From positions 1 to 8,213 of the forward strand of contig JALHTA010000440.1 in assembly GCA_022865545.1 (NCBI GenBank): a stretch of 8,213 bases of DNA, read 5' to 3'. Under the pieces are notes generated by a model. That model saw only the letters and a program-made list of their open reading frames with translations. It did not search any database and was not told the DNA's origin. Each line of letters starts with the position of its first letter. Within the stretch, counting starts at the first letter, position 1. The DNA is from Actinomycetota bacterium. Lineage in GTDB: Bacteria > Actinomycetota > Humimicrobiia > Humimicrobiales > Humimicrobiaceae. Positions 1 through 4,793 of this stretch are shown one piece after another. Both the position numbers and the translations under genes were made by a program.

Positions 1-264
1 AAACTAAGACACACTATACTGGAAGGTATTATGGGAGAAGCTAAAAACTTTCATGGTATGGCAAGAGCAAAATTCAGAGGATTAAATAAAGTTGAAATGC
101 AGTTTCTTCTAACTGCAGCAGCTCTTAATTTAAAGAAAATGGTAAAGATAATGGATAGAAAGGTAGCAGAATCATCTATTTCCAAGATAATTTGTGGTCT
201 CATTAAACTCATAAAGAATATTTTGGGTAGTTTTGGAAAAGAACTTGCGATTCAGGTGTCTTAG
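1..264 (+). CDS. Transposase C-terminus (DDE family, IS1182/IS5-like), 5' truncated by window edge
   Basis: The frame is open from the first base and ends at TAG 262-264, giving 87 visible residues of a longer protein; the ATG at 31 is internal, not a start. The segment GEAKNFHGMARAKFRG followed by LNKVEMQFLLTAAALNLKK is the typical C-terminal end of DDE transposases with the 'transposase DDE domain' found in IS1182/IS5-like elements, where the last catalytic Glu is followed by a K/R-rich HG-x-ARxRG stretch and a helix ending in NLKK. The E of EGIMGEAK or of GEAK would be the third acidic residue. The remaining 40 residues are a Lys/Ile-rich tail. The catalytic Asp residues lie to the left of the window, so it cannot be told whether the element is intact. 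The family-level call is from memory of the motif. Confidence 0.75.
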   Translation, partial: KLRHTILEGIMGEAKNFHGMARAKFRGLNKVEMQFLLTAAALNLKKMVKIMDRKVAESSISKIICGLIKLIKNILGSFGKELAIQVS

Positions 265-315
265 GCAACAGGCCCGTTGTTGGTGAAGAGCCAGAGCCGA
301 AGAGCCTGTATTAAC
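265..315. repeat. Probable right end of the insertion sequence, with short repeats
   Basis: These 51 bases separate the transposase stop from the 3' end of the tRNA gene. They hold a small inverted repeat (CAACA 266-270 with TGTTG 278-282) and a direct repeat of GAAGAGCC (285-292 and 299-306), with a related AGAGCC between the copies. Such ends are expected where the terminal inverted repeat of an IS lies, but the other end is outside the window, so the boundary and any target-site duplication cannot be fixed. Confidence 0.35.
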
Positions 316-391
316 TGGTAGCGCATAGGGGACTTGAACCCCTGTTTCAGCCTTGAGAGGGCTGTGTCCTAGGCCACTAGACGAATGCGCC
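316..391 (-). tRNA. trnE: tRNA-Glu (anticodon CTC)
   Basis: Read on the minus strand, the gene folds into a complete cloverleaf. The acceptor stem is GGCGCAT with ATGCGCT (one G-U pair at 1-72), the D arm is GTCT...GGAC, and the anticodon stem is CAGCC/GGCTG. The loop CTCTCAA places CTC at positions 34-36 (355-357 on the plus strand), which decodes GAG. The T arm is AGGGG/CCCCT with loop TTCAAGT, followed by discriminator A and an encoded CCA (316-318). The D-arm sequence GTCTAGTGGCCTAGGAC is typical of bacterial tRNA-Glu. A 76-base gene with encoded CCA is normal length. The insertion-sequence end abuts its 3' side. Confidence 0.97.
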
Positions 392-410
392 ACAAATAAG
401 AATTTTATCC

Positions 411-416
411 ATTATA
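411..416 (-). promoter_or_regulatory. Probable -10 box of the tRNA-Glu gene
   Basis: The minus strand reads TATAAT here, 19 bases before the tRNA 5' end at 391. That would give a start of transcription near 404 and a short leader for RNase P to remove. The -35 region about 17 bases further back (TTTAAG/TTTTAA) matches the consensus poorly, so only the -10 box is claimed. Confidence 0.5.
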
Positions 417-491
417 GGGGTATTTGTAAATACCTTAAAATATGACTTATGACTACCTGATAAATATTGCTTTTATGCTAAGGCTAGCTAT

Positions 492-1256
492 CTATTTAAC
501 AGTGACCTTGATATCCATACCCCTTAATTTTTCCAGGAATTCTGTGTCTGCATCACTATCAGTGATAAGCTCATCGATCTCACTTACGGGAGCAACGAAA
601 TTAACTGATATGTGGCCCAGTTTGGAATGATCACATAAGGTGATCACCCTTTTTGCACAGCTTATTATCTTCTTCTTTGTCCCTGCCTCGATGTGGTCCG
701 TAGCGGTGATCCCTCTCTCAAAGTCTATTCCGGTTATTCCTATAAATGCCTTATCGACATTAATATTGTCAAAAGTATGGTCTGCTATTGGTCCCACCAG
801 GGAATGTGTCTCGGTTTTTAGTATTCCGCCGCTAAGTATTATATTAAAACTCGGATGTGTCTTGGCGATCAGGGTTGCGATATCGCAACTATTGGTGATA
901 ACTGTAAGATTTTTTATGTTCGAAATATTTAAAGCCGTCTGGAATCCAGTAGTCCCAGCCTCAAGAAGTATGACATCTCCATCCTCTATAAGTTTGGATG
1001 CTGCAAGTGCTATCTTTTTCTTCTCTTTGATAAATTTTTCCTTCTGGGTATTAAATTTCATTTCGGCACCGACAGGTATTATAGCCATAGCACCGCCATA
1101 TGTCCTTCTCACCAGGGATTTCTTTGCAAGTCTATTGAGGTCTCTTCTTATCGTGGTCTCTGATACATCAAGTGTCTTGGCTATATCTATGGCACTAATA
1201 CTGCCGGTCTTTTTAACCTGGTTCAGTATATATTCTCTTCTCTCTTCCCCTAGCAA
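492..1256 (-). CDS. DeoR/GlpR-family transcriptional repressor
   Basis: The 254-residue protein has the standard length and layout of sugar-responsive DeoR repressors. The N-terminal winged helix-turn-helix (about residues 6-57) includes SISAIDIAKTLDVSETTIRRDL and the wing RRTYGGAM. The DeoR C-terminal sensor domain (about 76-235), an isomerase-like fold that binds phosphorylated sugars, shows the family signatures EAGTTG (99-104), TNS (121-123), LSGGIL (141-146), GIxGID (173-178) and CDHSKLG (208-214). The start is TTG at 1256-1254, preceded by GGGAGGA (1267-1261); no better in-frame start is nearby. It is transcribed away from the GAF-ANTAR gene. DeoR proteins usually repress sugar or polyol metabolism genes and often their own gene; aldolase at 2372 is a possible but unproven target. 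The effector cannot be assigned from sequence. The stop is TAG, with no clear intrinsic terminator before the tRNA gene. Confidence 0.93.
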   Translation of the reverse strand: MLGEERREYILNQVKKTGSISAIDIAKTLDVSETTIRRDLNRLAKKSLVRRTYGGAMAIIPVGAEMKFNTQKEKFIKEKKKIALAASKLIEDGDVILLEAGTTGFQTALNISNIKNLTVITNSCDIATLIAKTHPSFNIILSGGILKTETHSLVGPIADHTFDNINVDKAFIGITGIDFERGITATDHIEAGTKKKIISCAKRVITLCDHSKLGHISVNFVAPVSEIDELITDSDADTEFLEKLRGMDIKVTVK

Positions 1257-1449
1257 AATATCCTCCCAAAAAGGTAAAACAATATTTTAAAAACAAAGCT
1301 AAACTCTTTTTAGATCACCTTAAGAAATTGAAATATTTTCATCACTGAACAATAATTTTATCCTAATTACTGGAATTTTTATATAATTTTAAAAATTTAT
1401 ATAATATAATAAATTGGCTGAAAACCTTAATTGAAAAGTATATATATAA
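1257..1449. promoter_or_regulatory. Divergent intergenic region between deoR-type gene and GAF-ANTAR gene
   Basis: This 193-base stretch is very AT-rich and must hold the promoters for both flanking genes. For the plus-strand gene, two overlapping TATAAT boxes occur at 1400-1405 and 1405-1410, but no convincing -35 box stands 16-18 bases upstream. No clear minus-strand promoter for the repressor gene was found. A short palindrome lies at 1329-1341 and is listed separately. Confidence 0.4.
1329..1341. promoter_or_regulatory. Candidate operator palindrome TGAAA-TAT-TTTCA
   Basis: A perfect inverted repeat with 5-base arms and a 3-base spacer sits 73 bases upstream of the repressor start codon, with an extra GAAAT just to its left (1324-1328). 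DeoR-family operators are often built from repeated GAAA/TTTC-type half sites, so this is a plausible autoregulatory site. In such AT-rich DNA a chance match is also likely. Confidence 0.3.
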
Positions 1450-2181
1450 ATGGCAATAAAAGAATCAAGTGATAAAAAACTGGATAATGCCGGAGATATT
1501 ATTGAGGCACTTTCCAAAATAGGAGAAGCTATAACCTCTGATCTCTATCTTGAGGATGTCTTAAAACTTATAGTCGCAGTTACAGCAGAAGTTATGGATT
1601 CAAAGATATGTTCACTTATGCTCCTTGACCCCAAGACAAAAGAGCTTGCTATTAAAGCTACCCAGAGTATAAGCCGCGAATATATTGATAAGGATCCCCT
1701 GAAACTGGGAGAAGGTATTGCTGGGAGGGTAGCAGTAAAAAATAAACCTGAGGTTATTTATAATATTTCTGAAGACAAAGATTATAGATATCCTGATATT
1801 GCTAAAAAGGAAGGTCTTGTATCCCTCTTATGCGTACCTCTTCATGTTAAAGGAAAAGTAGTCGGAACACTCACTACATATACCCCAAGGCCCCATCATT
1901 TCAGTGAGTATGAGACCCATATCCTGCAGGCGGTAGCTGATCAGGCCGCAATCGTTATTGAAAACTACCGGCTGGTGGTTGAGACAAAGGTCATCAAGGA
2001 GGAACTTGAAAGCAGGAAAGCAGTGGAGAGGGCCAAAGGAATACTTATGAATGAGCATGATCTAACTGAAGATGAGGCTTTTAAAAGAATCCAGAAATTT
2101 GCTATGAATAACCGTAAATCGATGAGGGAAATAGCAGATGCAATTGTTCTTTCAAATGAGATGAAACAGGACCAGGCATAG
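1450..2181 (+). CDS. GAF-ANTAR RNA-binding transcription antiterminator
   Basis: The 243-residue soluble protein has an N-terminal GAF sensor domain (about 18-171), with SLMLLD (55-60), LGEGIAGRVA (86-95) and the core CVPLHVKGKVVGTL (128-141). A helical, probably coiled-coil linker follows (172-190), then an ANTAR domain (about 183-238) with A-V-E-R-AKGIL (191-199), a three-helix pattern and SMREIADAIV (224-233). ANTAR domains bind paired hexaloop hairpins in nascent RNA and prevent intrinsic termination, as in AmiR, NasR and EutV, often in nitrogen metabolism. No receiver domain is present, so the signal is presumably a ligand or redox state read by GAF, or phosphorylation is not used. A matching RNA target lies in the leader at 3456-3503. 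TAA lies directly before the ATG, fixing the start region; the ribosome binding site is weak (GAAAAG 1434-1439). Ligand unknown. Confidence 0.95.
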   Translation: MAIKESSDKKLDNAGDIIEALSKIGEAITSDLYLEDVLKLIVAVTAEVMDSKICSLMLLDPKTKELAIKATQSISREYIDKDPLKLGEGIAGRVAVKNKPEVIYNISEDKDYRYPDIAKKEGLVSLLCVPLHVKGKVVGTLTTYTPRPHHFSEYETHILQAVADQAAIVIENYRLVVETKVIKEELESRKAVERAKGILMNEHDLTEDEAFKRIQKFAMNNRKSMREIADAIVLSNEMKQDQA

Positions 2182-2215
2182 GATCATAGAAACAAAAGAC
2201 TACTACTTGTGATCC
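2181..2215 (+). terminator. Hairpin after the GAF-ANTAR gene, weak terminator at best
   Basis: GGATCATAG (2181-2189) pairs with CTTGTGATCC (2206-2215) through a GGATCA/TGATCC core with wobble pairs inside and a loop of about 16 bases. It begins on the last base of the stop codon. No U-run follows (ATAAAATATT), so it may stabilise the mRNA 3' end or end transcription poorly. Some read-through into the aldolase gene is possible. Confidence 0.35.
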
Positions 2216-2286
2216 ATAAAATATTCCTCTTAATAATTGCACTGCAATAACTGCTATAAAATCTGCTTAGAAAGCATCCTATTTCA

Positions 2287-2295
2287 TGATATAAT
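2287..2295 (+). promoter_or_regulatory. Extended -10 promoter of the aldolase gene
   Basis: TGATATAAT matches the extended -10 consensus TGnTATAAT exactly. The -35 position is poor (TTAGAA around 2267-2272), as is common when an extended -10 is present. It would start transcription near 2302, giving a leader of about 70 bases before the aldolase ATG. Confidence 0.55.
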
Positions 2296-2306
2296 CACCT
2301 GATTTT

Positions 2307-2326
2307 ATAATTCATAGGGGAATTAT
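2307..2326 (+). promoter_or_regulatory. Inverted repeat at the start of the aldolase transcript
   Basis: ATAATTC (2307-2313) and GAATTAT (2320-2326) form a perfect 7-base-pair inverted repeat around the 6-base spacer ATAGGG. It lies a few bases downstream of the predicted transcription start, a typical position for a repressor operator. As RNA, its hexaloop has A at position 1 and G at position 4, the ANTAR loop rule, but it stands alone and no terminator overlaps it. Confidence 0.4.
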
Positions 2327-2371
2327 TTTAAGGCACTATAAGATAATAATAAATATGTTAGGGGGAATGAA

Positions 2372-3370
2372 ATGCCATTAGTACCAATGAAGCAGATCCT
2401 GGACGAAGCGGTAAAAGGCGGATACGGAGTAGGAGCATTCAATGTAAACAATATGGAGCAGATACATGGGATCATGAAGGCTGCATCAGAGACCAGGTCC
2501 CCGGTCATCCTTCAGGCATCCAGGGGAGCACTTGCTTATACAAATATGTACTATATTAAATATATGGTGCTGGCTGCAGTAGAGGATAATCCTGGTATAC
2601 CCATCTCGCTTCATCTCGACCATGGTAATAGTTTTGAAACATGTAAACAGGCTATCGAGCTCGGTTTTACTTCCGTAATGATAGACGGTTCATTAAAGGA
2701 AGACTCCAAGACACCTACGAATTTTGAGGAGAATGTCCAAATAACAAAGAAAGTAGTAGGGTATGCACATAAATTTGGAGTAAGTGTTGAAGGTGAGCTT
2801 GGTACCCTTGGAGGAATAGAGGACGGAGTAGGTTCCGGCAAGGTAATGCTCACTGATCCTGATGAGGCCATCAAGTTTATTGAACTTACAGGTGTTGATG
2901 CTCTAGCACTGGCAATAGGTACGAGCCATGGTGCTTATAAATTCAAGGCAGAACCCACGCTTGTTATGGATATTATAACTTCGATAGAGGAACGTATTCC
3001 TGGAATGCCGCTTGTGATGCATGGGTCTTCTTCGGTACCGGCTGAACTTATTGAGATAATAAATAAATATGGCGGAAAACTGGAAAAGACTATGGGGGTA
3101 CCCATGAAGAGTATCCAGGAAGCAATAGGAAGAGGAATCAGGAAGGTAAATGTAGATACTGACGGGCGTCTTGCCATAACCGGTGCGATAAGAAAGTATA
3201 TGCATGAAAATCCAGCCGCATTTGATCCAAGATCATATTTTGGGGAAGCAAGGGAAGCGGTCTACCAGACAGTCAAAGGTAAGATGGAAGATTTCGGGAC
3301 CAATGGACATGCTGGAGATTATGAACCTCTTACACTTGAGGATATGAAAAAGTTTTACGAGAGCAAATAA
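2372..3370 (+). CDS. fba: Class II fructose-bisphosphate aldolase
   Basis: The 332-residue protein cleaves fructose 1,6-bisphosphate to dihydroxyacetone phosphate and glyceraldehyde 3-phosphate, or runs in reverse in gluconeogenesis, using Zn2+. Visible class II motifs are GAFNVNN (21-27), HLDHG (81-85) with catalytic Asp83 and zinc ligand His84, EGELGTLGGIEDGV (140-153), TSHGAYKF (184-191) with zinc ligand His186, VMHGSSSVP (215-223) with zinc ligand His217, and NVDTDGRLA (260-268), which holds the phosphate-binding region. Length and full coverage fit the fba-type proteins rather than the tagatose-bisphosphate or KDG branches, though the substrate class is inferred from overall similarity. 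The ribosome binding site AGGGGG (2360-2365) is six bases before the ATG. It is probably transcribed alone from the extended -10 promoter at 2287. Confidence 0.95.
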   Translation: MPLVPMKQILDEAVKGGYGVGAFNVNNMEQIHGIMKAASETRSPVILQASRGALAYTNMYYIKYMVLAAVEDNPGIPISLHLDHGNSFETCKQAIELGFTSVMIDGSLKEDSKTPTNFEENVQITKKVVGYAHKFGVSVEGELGTLGGIEDGVGSGKVMLTDPDEAIKFIELTGVDALALAIGTSHGAYKFKAEPTLVMDIITSIEERIPGMPLVMHGSSSVPAELIEIINKYGGKLEKTMGVPMKSIQEAIGRGIRKVNVDTDGRLAITGAIRKYMHENPAAFDPRSYFGEAREAVYQTVKGKMEDFGTNGHAGDYEPLTLEDMKKFYESK

Positions 3371-3395
3371 TAACATTTTATGGTATTTTATTATT
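3366..3395 (+). terminator. AT-only inverted repeat after fba, possible weak terminator
   Basis: AATAATAA (3366-3373) and TTATTATT (3388-3395) are perfect 8-base complements with a 14-base loop, overlapping the fba stop codon. With no G-C pairs and no uninterrupted U-tract it would end transcription poorly. It may simply reflect local AT richness. Confidence 0.25.
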
Positions 3396-3403
3396 ATATT
3401 TGT

Positions 3404-3432
3404 TTGACAAAATAAAATACTATTTATATAAT
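3404..3432 (+). promoter_or_regulatory. Consensus sigma-70 promoter of the glutamate synthase operon
   Basis: TTGACA (3404-3409) and TATAAT (3427-3432) are both perfect matches, separated by the optimal 17 bases. Transcription should start near 3439. So strong a promoter, placed before a terminator rather than directly before a gene, suggests that control is exerted after initiation in the leader. Confidence 0.87.
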
Positions 3433-3455
3433 AATCACACAAAATTACATAGAAG

Positions 3456-3503
3456 TCTGCTTATATAAAGATGTGTGAGTGGAGTGAAGGTAAAGAAGCC
3501 TTC
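3456..3503 (+). promoter_or_regulatory. ANTAR-type dual-hexaloop RNA antitermination site (P1 and P2)
   Basis: P1 has 5' arm TCTGCTTATAT (3456-3466), loop AAAGAT (3467-3472) and 3' arm GTGTGAGTGGA (3473-3483). All 11 positions pair, five of them as G-U in RNA. P2 follows after two bases, with 5' arm GAAGGT (3486-3491), loop AAAGAA (3492-3497) and 3' arm GCCTTC (3498-3503), giving six pairs. Both hexaloops carry A at position 1 and G at position 4 and are closed by a U-G pair, so the core TAAAGANG occurs twice. Known ANTAR targets are two adjacent hairpins with exactly this loop rule, the second competing with a terminator. P2 shares CCTTC (3499-3503) with the terminator that follows, so the two folds exclude each other. 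The natural partner is the GAF-ANTAR protein encoded at 1450-2181. Confidence 0.83.
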
Positions 3504-3541
3504 TTAAGACATTGATTGTTTTAAGGAGGTTTTTTGTTTTT
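3499..3541 (+). terminator. Intrinsic terminator (attenuator) in the glutamate synthase leader
   Basis: CCTTCTTAAGAC (3499-3510) pairs over 12 positions with GTTTTAAGGAGG (3518-3529), with two G-U pairs and the 7-base loop ATTGATT. It is followed by a T-tract broken by one G (3530-3541). It stands 37 bases before the first operon ATG and after the promoter at 3404, so it can act only as a leader attenuator of this operon. Its 5' arm overlaps the P2 hairpin. Confidence 0.88.
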
Positions 3542-3577
3542 ACAGGTAATTTTAATATATAATATTTTTAAGGATAC

Positions 3578-4789
3578 ATGCGTATCATGGAATTAAAAAA
3601 TGAAAATTTATTAAGGATGAGGGCTTCCAAAAGAGAGAGATCCAGGTCCACACAGGAATATTTTTCCCGTTATAAGATCCCGTCCGGATGTGCTATTTTT
3701 GGAATAATGGATGAGTCCGGAAACACTTTCAGCGGTAGTCAGGTAATAGACGGTATAGCACTTATGCATGACAGGTCAAATGGTCTGGGAGGAGGATTTG
3801 CAGCATATGGTATCTATCCTCAGTACAAAAATGACTGGGCTTTTCATATCCTTTATGATGATGCAACAGCTAAGATAGAGACAGAGGAACAACTAAATAA
3901 AAAATTTAAAGTGCTTTTTAGTGAAGAAATACCTACAAGGAAGACAAAAGGTGTAGAGGATCCTCCAATAATCTATAGGTATTTTCTAAAATCAACAGGT
4001 GATGCTGTAGGAGAGGGTAGTGGCGGAAATAATTATGATGAGGCCAGATTCAAACTTCTTGAAGAAGACTATATAGTAGATTTTGTCATGAGTGTAAATG
4101 TCAGGGTAACCGGGGCATATATCATATCCAGCGGTAAAAATATGGGCATTTTTAAAGGTGTGGGTTTTCCTGAGGATATCGGAAACTTTTTCAGGCTGGA
4201 AGAATACAAGGGACATATCTGGACCTCACATGGAAGATTTCCTACCAATAGCGTTGGATGGTGGGGAGGAGCACATCCTTTTGGACTTCTGGACTGGTCA
4301 GTTGTGCATAATGGAGAGATCTCGTCATATGGGGCAAATAAGAGGTTTATCTCCGGATTTGGATATGAATGCACCCTTTCTACTGATACAGAAGTGATCG
4401 CTTATCTATTTGACCTGATTGCCAGGAAGCAAAAGGTAGATCTTGAGCTTATACATCTTATCCTTGCTTCACCATTATGGGATGAGATAGAAAGGATGCC
4501 GCAAGATATAGGTGATATGGTAAAGACTTTGAGAATACTTTATGGCAGTGCCCTGATCAATGGACCATTCAGTATCATTGTCGGTAGCAATGATTTTATG
4601 TATGCACTTAATGACCGGATAAAATTAAGACCTATGGTGGCTGCAAGGAAGGATGACTATATATATGTTTCCAGCGAGGAAGCGCCGATCAAACTTGTAT
4701 GTCCTGATCCGGATACTGTATGGAGACCCAGCGGCGGTGAACCCGTGATCGGGAGACTTAAAAAATCCTTAAATATAAAGGTGAAATAA
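3578..4789 (+). CDS. gltB1: Glutamate synthase, class II glutamine amidotransferase subunit (GltB domain 1 type)
   Basis: This 403-residue protein corresponds to the glutaminase domain of GOGAT as a separate subunit. It hydrolyses glutamine to glutamate and delivers ammonia to the FMN subunit encoded next. The Ntn-hydrolase nucleophile is probably Cys38 in SGCAIFGIMD, which needs removal of a 37-residue N-terminal extension; GOGAT large subunits have propeptides of similar size. Active-site motifs are TSHGRFPTNS (about 217-226), the WWGGAHPF loop and VVHNGEI (about 242-248), then a LSTDTEV stretch that fits class II amidotransferases. The start is uncertain: ATG 3578 has AAGGA only three bases upstream, ATG 3587 has it twelve bases away. 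An alternative is the amidotransferase of an N-methylglutamate-synthase-like enzyme, less likely without methylamine genes. The stop is four bases before the next gene. Confidence 0.92.
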   Translation: MRIMELKNENLLRMRASKRERSRSTQEYFSRYKIPSGCAIFGIMDESGNTFSGSQVIDGIALMHDRSNGLGGGFAAYGIYPQYKNDWAFHILYDDATAKIETEEQLNKKFKVLFSEEIPTRKTKGVEDPPIIYRYFLKSTGDAVGEGSGGNNYDEARFKLLEEDYIVDFVMSVNVRVTGAYIISSGKNMGIFKGVGFPEDIGNFFRLEEYKGHIWTSHGRFPTNSVGWWGGAHPFGLLDWSVVHNGEISSYGANKRFISGFGYECTLSTDTEVIAYLFDLIARKQKVDLELIHLILASPLWDEIERMPQDIGDMVKTLRILYGSALINGPFSIIVGSNDFMYALNDRIKLRPMVAARKDDYIYVSSEEAPIKLVCPDPDTVWRPSGGEPVIGRLKKSLNIKVK

Positions 4790-4793
4790 TAAG

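Noticed and set aside
640..1290. A 216-codon plus-strand open frame with hydrophobic content
   Set aside because: It lies antisense to the DeoR-family gene, whose 254 residues match the family throughout. Its hydrophobicity is the mirror of that gene's codon pattern, and no ribosome binding site or family motif supports it.
1390..1449. AT-rich repeats (TATATA runs) before the GAF-ANTAR gene as a possible origin or structured element
   Set aside because: No DnaA-box-like sites, iterons or stable folds were seen. It is ordinary AT-rich promoter DNA.
2263..2275. Small hairpin TGCTT-AGA-AAGCA upstream of the aldolase promoter, sharing TCTGCTTA with the P1 hairpin
   Set aside because: It lies upstream of the likely transcription start, has a 3-base loop rather than a hexaloop, and the shared 8 bases are probably chance in AT-rich DNA.
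2903..3205. Overlapping minus-strand open frames of 80-100 codons inside the aldolase gene
   Set aside because: The opposite strand encodes conserved zinc-binding and phosphate-binding aldolase motifs. The antisense products have no recognisable features.
3523..3596. AAGGAGG in the terminator 3' arm followed by a TTG (3534), opening a 20-codon frame that overlaps the amidotransferase start
   Set aside because: The purine run is explained as the terminator's 3' arm, the start is TTG inside the U-tract, and the peptide has no regulatory pattern such as repeated Gln or Glu codons. A leader peptide cannot be supported.
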